Shown here one piece after another: positions 28,556-37,613 of a stretch of DNA of 37,613 nt (its first letter is position 1; each line of letters starts with the position of its first letter). The position numbers and the translations under genes were made by a program. The stretch is from NCBI GenBank assembly GCA_003427395.1, contig BFEA01000183.1:2290379-2327991 (forward strand), written 5' to 3'. This stretch comes from Chara braunii. Its lineage: Eukaryota > Streptophyta > Charophyceae > Charales > Characeae. The notes below the pieces were generated by a model. It was not told the DNA's origin. It worked only from the letters and a program-made list of their open reading frames with translations, and made no database searches.

Positions 28556-29347
28556 TGATGTCCAAAGAAAGGAAGTGTCTTTCTTTGTGAGATCAGTCAA
28601 TGGCGTTGCAATCGCAGAGAAGTTCTTGATGAACTTCCTGTAGTACGATGCAAGCCCCAATAAAGACCGGACATCACGAATGTTAGCAGGTCGCGGCCTG
28701 TCCTGAACTGCAGCAACTTTCGCTGCTTCAGGAGCCAACCCCTCTCCAGAAATCACGTGCCCCAAATAGACTACAGAGGGAACCCCAAAAGAGGACTTCT
28801 CCCTGTTGATCTTATACTGGTTAGCACGTAAGGCCTGGAGGACCAGAGTCAGATGCTGCGCATGCTCCTGGACAGAGCGACTGAATACCAAGATCTCATC
28901 AAGGTAGACAACTATGAACTTGTCCAGGTAAGGCCTCAATATGCGGTGCATCTCTGTTTGGAAGGTGTCTGGCGCATTGCAAAGACCGAATGGCATAACC
29001 AGGTACTCATAAGTGCCATACCTGGTCTTAAAGGTTGTCTTGTGGACATCGCCTTCAGCCATCCCAATCTGGTGGTAGCCAGATTTGAGATCGATCTTGC
29101 TGAAAATGGTACAGCCCTGCACCATGTCCAACAGGTCATCAATACGAGGAAGAGGCTCTGTAGACTTCCTCGTGATCTTGTTGAGACCACAGTAATCCAC
29201 GCACATCCTGAACTCATCATTCCCCTTCGGAACAAAGAGGACTGGTGCCCCAAACTCAAATGCGCTGGGTCTGATCCAGCCTTTGCTGGTCAGGGTCTCT
29301 AACTGTTTCCTGAGCTCTTCAAGTTCAGCAGGAGACATCCTGTAGCC
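28556..29347 (-). pseudogene. Outer reverse transcriptase
   Basis: An open frame of 261 codons with all Ty3/gypsy RT blocks: FRMCVDYCGLNKITRKS, IDLKSGYHQIGM (catalytic Asp), TRYGTYEYLVMPFGLCNAP, VVYLDEILVFS, YLGHVISGEGL and the connection VRSLLGLASYYRKFIKNFSA. The active-site box YxDD reads YLDE, so the third catalytic Asp is Glu and polymerase activity is probably lost. The start MSPAELEEL is reached from the upstream frame through a one-base deletion near 29349. Confidence 0.95.
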
Positions 29348-29348
29348 C

Positions 29349-30205
29349 GGCCCTTGGGAGGGACCGAGCCAGGTAGAATCTCAATCTTATGTTTGGTCTG
29401 CCTATGGACAAGTCCCGTAGGCTCCTCCATAAGATCTGAGAAGTTGTCCACAACCTGCTGAATCTGAGAGGGACAGGGAGCAGTCTCCACGTCAGTTTGT
29501 TTGACATAAGCCATGAACAGACGGGCGTGGTCAGTCTGGCGTGAGAATCGCAAAAACTTGCGAGCACTCATGCAATAGCAACTGTCGGCCGGATGATACT
29601 CGTCAGCGAGCATGCAAGGGCGATATACCCCATGCCGGTCAGGCAGTTCAACCCTAGGAATCCGCCAGTCGATCCTAGGATTGGTGGCACCAAGCCACTG
29701 CATAGAGAAGACAAGGTCAAAGGGAACATTAGGAAACACATAGAAGTTCAGGCGATGCCTGACTTCATCCTACTTGTCAAAGGACACAGGTAGGCCCTTG
29801 ACAGCAGTGGTAATCTTGACTGTGGAGGAATCCCCAATGCGAACTTCCAAAGGTTGTCGCAATCTCACCAACCTCTGGTCCAAGTGCAGTTTGCTGACTG
29901 CCTTAGGAGAGATGAAGTTGCGAGTAGCCCCACAGTCTAAGAGCCCTTTGATCTTGGCTCCCAGGATGTAGGGTTGAAGCAGGATGAGTTCAGACTTATG
30001 CTTTTTCTTCTCCTGCAAGGATAGGAAAAGATCAGCAATGGTCTGAGCATCGTCCTCCTCCCACGTCTCATCCAATTCAGAGTCCTCAAAAGTAAAGGAC
30101 CCTGATACTGCAACTCCAAAAATAGAAGAACCAGCAAGAGAATGTGAGATTCACCTCCATCAGAGAGTGAATCGACACTGGTGGAAGGAGCTGTTGCTTC
30201 CACCT
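29349..30205 (-). pseudogene. Outer protease and protease-RT linker
   Basis: A retropepsin core is visible: IKGLLDCGATRNFISPKAV has the catalytic Asp in an Asp-Cys-Gly context where Asp-Ser-Gly is usual. ITTAVKGLPVSF and FDLVFSMQWLGATNPRIDW, equivalent to the DVILGMDWL motif of gypsy proteases, follow. Interrupted by TAG at 29770 (after SFDK); one-base frameshifts near 30150 and 29349 separate it from the gag side and from RT. The linker contains PTGLVHRQTKHKIEILPGS, typical of the segment before RT. Confidence 0.88.
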
Positions 30206-31825
30206 CTCTCTACTCTACTTTTTTGAACTAGAGCTGCCTGTAGACCTGCGAGGCATGTTGGGACAGTCCTCGAGGAAATGGTCCCCCTCGCATCTCAGGC
30301 AGACCCCCTTATCCTTCCTCTTCCTCCAAACCCCCTCTTGGATCCTGAGTGCATGCCAGGGGAAGGTGGAAGGATCAAGTGGATCAGCTGGCCAGCGGAC
30401 GTCTCGTGGTAAAGGTACTCTCTGGGCACCAGGGGAAGAGGCATGTCCCTTCCCTTTCCCCTGTTTACTGGTTGATGATTTCTGAGCTGGGGCCTTGCCC
30501 TTTGTTAAGCCCATCAAAACATCAGCCAGGGCAAGAACAACAAAATCTGCAGCAGATGATGATGCAGTCCCAGGTGGAGGGCTCCCACCCTGGGATGTTG
30601 CGTCACTATCTGATCCGGATGCTGCAGCAGCAAACAGGGCACCCTTTCTCCTTCTTCGCCCTTTGGAGGAGGGTCCCTTCCTTCCTTCAGAAGGTGCTTC
30701 CTGGACATGGAGTTTGGAATCCAAGTCCAGGGCTGCTCTGCCAAAGGACCACCAGTCCTTGTGGCCCTGAGAAAAAAGAGCAAGTTGGAATTGCTCAGGC
30801 GCTACCCTTAGGAAATGAATGAGCAGATCCTGCTTACTCATCTCCAACCCCGGAGTCAATGTCAAACTCTCAAAGGTGGAATACAGCTTGGACATGGAGC
30901 CATCAAACTTTTTCTGGCCCAGACGCATTATTTTGTCTACTGCCTTCCTGGCCTGCTCCTTGTCTGCAAACCGGTCCTGCAGGGCCTACAAAAATCCAGC
31001 CACCCCCAACCTCTGCGCCCAGTTAGCCATCTCCATACCTTGCTTGCCGGAGGTAGAGGTGCACCATTTCAGTGTTGATCGCTCCACGCGAGCAAGGATG
31101 GTTGACACCTTCACATCCTCATCACATTTGAACCCACTCAGGTAGGTTTTTTGTGCAGCGACCCAGTCTGCCACATCCACCTTTGGGTCCTCACCTGAGA
31201 ACATGGGTGGCAGTGTCAGCTTAGGTCGCCGAAACTCAAATGGTGACGAGGGCTGTGAAGTTGTTGTTGATCTGGGTGTAGAGGGAGGAGTTGCAGGTCT
31301 GGATTGTGGGGTCTTTTGGGGGTCTGTTGCAGAAGGGCCAGGAGGTGGAGGAACAGTCTAAACAAGTGCAATCTGCAGATGTGTCAGAATGTTGTTCAAC
31401 TGGGCAGAAATGTCATCCAGCTTTTTGGACAAAGATGAATGACTGGTCTCCAGACTAGAGATCCGGTCATCCCAGTTAGTAAAGTAGGACCGGTGAATAT
31501 CATCCTGTAAGAGGATGAATTCAGCCATATCCTTGCTGACCTGACTGGTAGAACCGCTGCCCATGATCTTCTGCATGTCTGCAATTAAGATCTGTCTCCT
31601 GGCCTCTTTCTGAGCAGCCTCTTCTTTCTTCTTGAGCTCCGCCTTTAGATTCTCAACTGCCTGGGTCTGCAAGCGGAGTTTCTCCTCTTGGACCCGCAGT
31701 TCAACCTCTAAAGGGTCAGGAGGCACACGTGTTGCAGGCTGCACTTTCATTTCAAGCTTTACCTGGGGTGACTCCCCATAATTTTCACCTCCCTGAGGCA
31801 CCGCTGCCTTCCCTGAGTTCGTCAT
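30206..31825 (-). pseudogene. Outer Gag with zinc knuckle
   Basis: ATG at 31825 (MTNSGKAAV). The N-terminal third is a coiled coil (EEKLRLQTQAVENLKAELKK) and a helical region. A Gag core follows: MFSGEDPKVDVADWVAAQKT, KFDGSMSKLYSTFESLTL and EQFQLALFSQGHKDWW. A Ser/Lys-rich linker leads to the knuckle CLRCEGDHFLEDC, a CCHC variant with three residues instead of four before His. Stops: TAG at 31358 and TAG at 30986 (before ALQDRF), both in positions suiting Gln. A one-base loss in an A run near 30217 shifts the frame at the gag end. Confidence 0.9.
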
Positions 31826-32990
31826 TTTGCTCCCCACAATACAGATAAATAAAAACAAACAAACACTGAAGACAGAGCAGGAGGTAACAGGAATTGAATG
31901 TTCTCTGCAGTACTAATTCAATTGTTGTCATCTGCCTAGAGAGAGAAGATTGGTTAATCTGAGCAAGTGAGTGCTCAGTCTCAGCAGACCGCTTGAGGGT
32001 CAGGGTCAGTTCAGAGTCCACTCAGGCAAAAACCAATTTCACGATTTTTCCATCCCTGCCCTGACACAACAATTGCAAGCAATAATTGCAAATCCTGAAT
32101 CAGCAACTGACAGGATGCAGTCTTGGACTAATTAGTGTTGATTGGCAATTAGACAGATCTCCACTGATGACCAAGATGCAGCGATTTACAGGGTGTCCTA
32201 TTTTTAAACTTATCCTACTGACCTGAACACTGTATGACCCTGTATGCCATACCCTGGGTATTGCGAATTACAGATTTCACTGTAACTGACTCAAATCATC
32301 AAATCTGGATGTGCGATGATTTTCAACTGTCACCTGACAGACAGACCAATTTTCACTGTTCTAAAAATAGCCCTAGAATCGCCACACAGGATGGAGTAAG
32401 GAACACACTTACTTCAGGGTCAAATCTGAGGAAGATGCATGAAACCTTGGCTATGGCTGACTGGTCAACCCCATCTCGCCAGCTTCATCTCTTGACAGTA
32501 TACAGTGTTCCCACGTACCAAATTGCCTCAAACTTGGTGATCCTGTACATTTCCCTGAGGCGCTTCAACCCCAACTGACAGATTCAGAGAGTTTAGACTC
32601 CCAGGTGCCAATAGCTGACAAAGTCAGTACGGCGCCACATCACCTTGTACTGCGCTGCATAGAAATTGGGGATCCTGACCCAATTCCACAATCGCAACCT
32701 CCTGGGATCACTTCCCTGATAATCGCCAACCTCCAGGTGAATCGCCAAGCTATAATTAGCCTCTCAGAGCCTTCCAGGCCTCTGAGTGTCAATCACCAAC
32801 CACTCCTGCACAATCCCAGTCAGCAGTGAGTCACCCTCTGTCTGTTGCTTCTCGCCACACACTCACTACCATCACCCTTACTGACAACAACCCTGAAGAT
32901 GATGAATCGCCATGAAACTCAACTCCAGTATCTCGCCAGATGATGATGGGTGCTCCAACTCATCAATCGCTCCAGAGTCTGGATCCAATC
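31826..32990. other. Outer leader between PBS and gag, no gene
   Basis: About 1.17 kb untranslated leader. Short ATCGCCA-type motifs recur near 32720-32935. No ORF with a domain; packaging signals are expected here but cannot be identified by eye. Confidence 0.6.
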
Positions 32991-33002
32991 GCTCCGATAC
33001 CA
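32991..33002 (-). promoter_or_regulatory. Primer-binding site of the outer element (tRNA-iMet type)
   Basis: The minus strand reads TGGTATCGGAGC, one mismatch from the common plant PBS TGGTATCAGAGC complementary to initiator tRNA-Met. It lies two bases (GT) after the LTR end CATAACA. Confidence 0.9.
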
Positions 33003-33004
33003 AC

Positions 33005-34258
33005 TGTTATGATTCTGGTTGTTCGTTGCCTGAAGGCCAACACTCCTGCACATAGACTTCTACACATGCCCATACATACACAGAAGGAAGGGGAGAGGAT
33101 AGGAGTATCACACCGCACAGGGAGAGATAGACACAACGAAAGGCTTGACCATGCGGTATGACAGGGTACACTGAAAGTGCAATTCACTCCACTCAATCCT
33201 CACAACCAGTCATAGAGAAAAGCCGAGCAGATCGCATCCAGGAAACAATGAAACGATGATAGTCCAAACACAGTATCACACTGTTATTAAACTCAGAGTC
33301 TCGAATTGTCAGGATAACTTCAGTACTACAGTGCACTGCTCAGAAATGAGCAGCGCTTCACTCCCCAACCCTGACTAGCACCCGGAACACACCTTGAGTC
33401 CCTGAAACATCAAGCGCCACCCAAATACAGCCTCCTAAGGGCAGCGCCACCCTGAAACAGGCCTCTGAGGCCAAGCGCCACTCAGAGGATGAAGAAGAAG
33501 ACCAGCACCACAGTATCTGATGATGACGAAGTGTCGGGAAGCTTCCCCGGTGGAAGCCTGCAGCAGCGCCACCAAACCCTGACAAGATGACCCCTGAGGT
33601 GAAGAGGCTGCAGCTATGGCTGCAGCGCAAACCCTCTGGGACCCCACTCCGGAGGAGGGTCCAGCAGGGCACCAATCTCTCTCGCCTCCAGCAGACCTCG
33701 ATAACCCAGACCTCTGTCAGCCCCTGCGTGCTGGCAGAGTACAGTGCAGGTCCCAGCTATGGCCTGCACTCCAAAGGTCTGGCTATGCCCGTCTCCTTCC
33801 ACGCTGAGCTGTCACCACTTCCGGTTCACGCGTAGCGCAGCAGCGATGTACACGGTACCAACTGCCAAAAGCCCTGAACCGATGTGCCCATCCTACTTCT
33901 AGCTTACACCGACCTAGACCGGACTGACTGACCGACCGGTACCGTATCTGTTTTGGCCTCTCGGCCTCTACCGGACCCAGCTATAGGCTATAGGACCGTC
34001 TATCAGAATAGGCCCTTAGGGTCTGTCTGTCCTAGGGGTAGCCGGGGACTGCTATCCGCAGTTAGGGTAGCTGTAGGGAATCGAGTTAGTACCGGGCCTG
34101 TATTTTCCCTGATTTGCAGATATGTCCCTCACGAATTACCCTCACAGGTAGGTCTCTCGGTTAGCCCTCAGCCAAACACAATTATGAATCTGTCCTACCT
34201 ATAGTACAACCTCAACAGAGTGAGGCTACAGGCGACCAGAAAACAGTAAGTCATTGCA
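33005..34258 (-). repeat. Outer 5' LTR (1,254 bp)
   Basis: TGTTATGATTCTGG to TCATTGCA, with TG...CA ends. It is the undisturbed copy: at 34092-34096 it has CCGGG where the 3' LTR carries the 20.6-kb insertion. Open frames within it mirror those in 4671-5748 and are not genes. Confidence 0.95.
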
Positions 34259-34262
34259 CATG
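34259..34262. repeat. Target-site duplication, outer element (right)
   Basis: CATG following the LTR end CATTGCA, matching 4667-4670. Confidence 0.85.
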
Positions 34263-34411
34263 CCTTCATCAAAGCCCAAGCACACATATGCCTTCTTAAA
34301 ACCGACAGTGTCCTTCAGGACATCAGTTAAAATTGGAATGATGCGGAGAAGATTAGCATGGCCTCTCGTCAAGTAGGACATGCATAAATTGAGAAATGGT
34401 CCAATTTATTT
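34263..34411 (+). pseudogene. U6 snRNA-like copy 4, remainder of tandem unit 2
   Basis: 34263-34309 continues the tandem unit (CCTTCATCAAAGCCCAAGC and so on), matching 4481-4528. The U6 part runs 34310-34411: GTCCTTCAGGACATCAG, AAAATTGGAATGATGCGGAG, AAGATTAGCATGGCCTC, CATGCATAAATTGAGAAATG and GTCCAATTTATTT. This is the most complete U6 sequence here, about 102 bases, with the 3' end preserved. The ACAGAGA box reads GCGGAGA, damaging the 5' splice-site pairing motif. Upstream, no plant USE element (TCCCACATCG-like) is seen and only a weak CATATG stands near -23. Most likely a pseudogene. Confidence 0.88.
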
Positions 34412-34799
34412 AGAAAAACAGTGAAACAACAGGCGGCACACACATTTCCCAGGCGATTGGGAAAATTGTAACATTCCAGGTTCTTCGGATGAACAGCACT
34501 ACGGCACCACAAAGGCTGGCAGGACCAGCCAAAAAAAGAAAAAAAAAGCCATGCTGGCACTTCAGCAAAGCTTGGCGGGCAGTTCTTTTCCACCATGGCA
34601 AAAACAGGCTCAAAGGTAATGGTGGTTTAAAAGCCACAACTACCCGCCATGCTCCAAGATTGTGTCATGTTCAGGACCGCCCATCATGTGGGTGTGATGA
34701 CATGTTCCTTCTTTTCCCCTCCCTCCCTTTCGAGATGGGGGGTAGTGGGGTAGAGGGTGCGAGGAGGGGGGGCGCAGAAGGACCATCGAGGGTTTTTTT
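34412..34799. other. Degenerate repeat DNA, no gene
   Basis: Contains the hairpin GGCTGGCAGGACCAGCC (about 34515) that recurs with one change at about 35790, each followed within about 120 bp by GGTAATGGTGGTTT or GTACTGGTGGTTT. No coding signal. Confidence 0.5.
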
Positions 34800-34870
34800 C
34801 CTTGCGCAGGCGCCATACTAATCTTCTCTATATATACTTGCAGTTTTCATCTGTATCTTTTCTGAGCCAC
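34800..34870 (-). pseudogene. U6 snRNA-like relic 5 (antisense)
   Basis: The minus strand reads ATAGAGAAGATTAGTATGG then CGCCTGCGCAAGG, matching the U6 centre (ACAGAGAAGATTAGCATGG and CCCCTGCGCAAGG). The AGC triad is AGT. The 3' end is replaced by an A run (plus-strand GGTTTTTTTCC at about 34791) and the 5' part (GAAAACTGCAAGTATAT) is diverged. The 5' limit is uncertain. Confidence 0.75.
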
Positions 34871-35379
34871 TTGTGCTCCTAAAGCTATTCTAACGTCTTC
34901 CCAATCCTGGGACACTGAATCTAAGAGTCCTGGGCCCACTGGGTCACAACAGGTACAAAGTTTGGGTCTGGTGGGTGCCAACAGGTCACAGCGGCTTGTG
35001 TTCGGTCAGGAGCAATTGTGGTTCAAATTGGCAGAGTCCCTTTCCCTGCTATGTTATTCCGGCATGGCGTTTGAACCACGGCACTTCTGATCCTCTTTTT
35101 CCACGCACGGACTTCTGCAGCACACAAATGAAAAACGAACCAGCACAGGCGGATTTTTGTTCTTTCTTTGCCAAGCTCCAGTGGGCTGTGTCCACGCCCG
35201 CGCCGGAACAACATGGCTGGCAAAAGTACTGGCAGTTTTGCATGCTGTGTGAACGGGGTCCCGGCCCAGTGCACCACAATGGCTGGCTGACGTGGCAAAA
35301 ATATTTTGCGCACCCATATTTGTTCCTTTGTTTTTGTGTGCAGAAGGGATCCCCGCCGGGACAAAGCGGCCCAGAGAGA
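34871..35379. other. Degenerate repeat DNA, no gene
   Basis: Several GGCTGGC- and GGCAAAAxTACTGGCA-like fragments (about 35208, 35278). Open frames up to 265 codons exist on the plus strand but have repeat-derived, Pro/Ser/Arg-rich translations without a domain. Confidence 0.5.
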
Positions 35380-35665
35380 CTGGTGGGTAGTTTAGAACGC
35401 CAGTGGCTCCCAACCTCTCTTTCCCCATGCAGATTTTTGCGCAGCCCTGGGAATTCTAACCCATGGCCGCATGGCAGCACAGGTCAGGAAAAGTGGCCCA
35501 GCGGGACTCGTCGTTTGCAACGCCAGCGTCCCCCAACCCCTTTCTCCCCATGCAGATCTTTGGCCCGCCCCGTAAATCCAATACCGGGCAGTGCGCAATT
35601 CACCTGGTGCCACCAGCCTGTTTTGGGCAGGCACTCCAACCCTTTCCGCAGCCCCATGTTAACTG
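35380..35665. repeat. 123-bp degenerate tandem duplication
   Basis: CCCCATGCAGAT occurs at 35423 and 35546, 123 bp apart. Each is preceded by GAACGCCAGTGGCTCCCAACC or GCAACGCCAGCGTCCCCCAA-type sequence and followed by GCCC-rich sequence; a third partial copy (CCCCATG) lies at about 35652. Confidence 0.7.
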
Positions 35666-37613
35666 GCAAGAGTATTTCCAAGGGCTGGGCCAGCCCGCAG
35701 TCACTTCAATCCACAAGTTCCCAGCAATTTTTCTCCTGCGCGGCCGCATGCGCGCCGCAAATCTCAGGATAGGCCTACTGGAGCAAAATGGCTGGCAGCA
35801 CCAGCCAAAAGAACACCCACACTGGTTCCATTTTTTTGGCGCGCGCTGCGTTTCGAGGCTCGGCAAGGGAAGGGTCAAAAGTACTGGTGGTTTACGCCAG
35901 CCTGCAATATCTGTGAGGACCACTTCCTAACTTGTGGGTGGGTATCAGGAGTAAAGCTCATGCTGTCTGCATCGTTCCAGCTCTGATAACCTAGCCGTAG
36001 TGGTAATTGGCGGGACGGAAATCAGGCAAGCAGGTTTCGCAGATGGACAGGCATGGCATTATTTAGGATGGCACCTCAAGACCGACCCTTCCCACAGCAA
36101 GCGTATTTACTGCAACAGGATTTTCTCAGGGGCAATATGCATCTGGAACACCAGTACATTTCTCGGCCATTTTTTCTCCATTGCGACGCGTTAACGCACC
36201 AAGAAAAAAGTTCAAAAGAAATGCACCGGTTCATTTTTTTTGAGTCGTGCAGGGCTCTTGTGGGCTCAGCAAACAGTGGTGGTTGAAGCCAGTCAGGGAC
36301 TGTGCGGTAAACTTGTGGGTGGGTTGTCACCCTTCTCCCTTCAACAGGGGCATTCTATTTCCCCCGTCCCTCGTTCTCATTTCAATGGATCCAGCGGTGG
36401 CGGCAATTGACAGAAATATGTCGAGCATGCAGGTAGGTTTCTGAGACAGCGGCAATGCTCCAGGACATTTGACATTTATGTTGACAATTCCCGGACCAGA
36501 TACCTTCTGACCAATCAAACATTTTGAATGTATATTGACCACACACAGCTCCAGATGCATTTAGGATGTTGTGCACTGGACCAATGCCCGAAGAGGCAAT
36601 GCTCCAATGCCATACCATGTCGCATCTGTTGTCCTCACAAAGGCAGCTCCCCGACGTGATATCCATGCCATACGTAAGGCTTCTCTCTTTCGACTTTGAG
36701 GTGGGTCTATTTCTGGCAGCTCCCAAACATGAGATCCTTGTCACTCTTTCAACTTTTTTATTCGCACAGCTCTCAATCCCCACGCCCTCCTCTTCTTCTG
36801 CTGATGATTACTCTCAACCCCCACACCGTCCTCCTCTCCTTGTGTGGATGAACTGACTCTCCCAAAGACCAAGAACCCTACCAGATTTCTGCACAAAGCT
36901 ACGAACTTCTTCAACGCTTGGTCAACACTCAGGGATCGCCATCCCACCCAAATAGGCAATCTTGCTCATAGCCTCGTACATAACATCATACCGACTGACG
37001 CTTGATCTGCAGCATCATCAGCTCACATCAACCTGCCTTACAATGCTATCATATATGCAATTTACCATCAGAAAACCAGACCCCAGATCTAGCATTATTT
37101 TATACCTCCAAAAGACCCATAACTAACGTACACAACGATGCATTACATCCAGACAAAATCGGCATTCAGTTTGAAATGACAAAAATCTGGAGACACCCTG
37201 AAGCTGTTGTTGAAATACAGACCTGTGCAATCAGACTCGTTCTCAAACACACTTTTCACACATGTAAACAGTAACGCAGCACACTGGCAACATGCGCCCA
37301 CTCAAAACTCAGAGATATGGCTTTCAGATACGAGTTCACTCTCAATTGGCTATGGCGACTTCAGCGCCCATACATCTCACTGTTCACATACACTGGATCA
37401 CCCTGGATATCCCACACGCATCACTCTAACACTCGAACACACACACACACTCACTACTAACTACAGCTATGGCAGCTGTCGCTGCATCTACCCTATCGCT
37501 ATGCTAACTCCCACTCTCTAGCCCACTGCGTCCTCCGGGCTCATCTGCAGACCTCCTTGCACAAGTCGCTGTGGCAGCGCTTCCGCATGGCTCACGCAGG
37601 AATGAATGAATGG
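35666..37613. other. Right flank, no gene identified
   Basis: Mixed sequence. AACTTGTGGGTGGGT occurs at about 35930 and 36309 as part of a degenerate direct repeat. A short CA run lies near 37437. A 12-codon frame at 37469 (MAAVAASTLSLC) resembles a transit-peptide start, but ends at once in TAA and has no supporting exon in the window. Confidence 0.5.

Larger units (their letters stand above)
4671..34258 (-). mobile_element. Outer Ty3/gypsy chromovirus-type LTR retrotransposon
   Basis: The element runs from TGTTATGATT to CATTGCA and reads on the minus strand: 5' LTR (33005-34258), PBS, leader, gag, protease, RT, RNase H, integrase, chromodomain, PPT, 3' LTR. The 3' LTR is split by the inner insertion 5749-26372. 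Removing that insertion and one CCGG leaves about 8,960 bp. The two 3' LTR pieces total 1,241 bp against 1,254 bp for the 5' LTR, and a 13-bp indel near 33284 accounts for the difference. By eye the LTRs differ at roughly 6-7% of sites in the parts compared, so this is an old copy. In-frame stops, three frameshifts and a mutated RT active site show that it is defective. Confidence 0.93.

Noticed and set aside
34975-35772. 265-codon open frame on the plus strand
   Set aside because: It lies over degenerate tandem repeats with equally long frames on the opposite strand; no domain or codon-like pattern.
37469-37507. Possible transit-peptide gene start (MAAVAASTLSLC)
   Set aside because: Only 12 codons before TAA, no splice evidence and no downstream exon in the window.

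Overview
The window looks like repeat-rich nuclear DNA of a green-lineage eukaryote, most likely a streptophyte alga of the Chara type. The taxon is an inference. It rests on plant-like U6 snRNA sequences, a primer-binding site matching the 3' end of plant tRNA-Asp at 17 of 17 bases, a chromodomain Ty3/gypsy element, long microsatellites and the absence of compact host genes. I see no intact host protein gene, rRNA or tRNA.

Layout. (1) Left flank, 1-4670: non-coding, with CA, AAC and GA microsatellites, a 46-base G run, an inverted repeat and U6 relics. It ends in a 189-bp tandem unit carrying a U6 copy. (2) 4671-34258: one LTR retrotransposon (outer element), transcribed on the minus strand. 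Its insertion split the second U6 unit: the unit's left half ends at 4670 and its right half resumes at 34263, with CATG duplicated at both edges. Its 5' LTR is 33005-34258, followed by a tRNA-iMet-type PBS, gag, protease, RT, RNase H, integrase, a chromodomain and a PPT. (3) Its 3' LTR is broken at 5748/26373 by a second insertion of 20.6 kb (inner element, 5749-26372) with TGTCG/CGACA ends and a CCGG duplication. Without the inner element the outer one is about 8.96 kb, normal for a chromovirus. (4) Right flank, 34263-37613: the rest of the U6 unit, an antisense U6 relic, degenerate GC-rich repeats and unassigned DNA.

The inner element is the unusual part. Also on the minus strand, it has a candidate 3.86-kb right LTR full of satellite arrays, a tRNA-Asp PBS, then about 8.4 kb of coding-like sequence before gag. 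That stretch holds a two-part leader protein (Z1/Z2), a partial second copy of it, a second Gag fragment and at least nine diverged copies of a roughly 125-residue domain (here 'D domain') that I cannot assign to a known family. Gag, a CCHC-like knuckle, an aspartic protease and an RT follow; the RT is cut off at 10121 by an inverted array of 76-bp repeats. Further satellites and two more D-family ORFs (6311-7508) lie beyond.

Both elements are inactive. Their reading frames are long and mostly in phase, but carry many in-frame stops. Where the ancestral residue can be judged, these fall at Gln (TAA/TAG) or Trp (TGA) positions. The likeliest cause is C-to-T decay of methylated, silenced DNA; a variant genetic code is a testable alternative.
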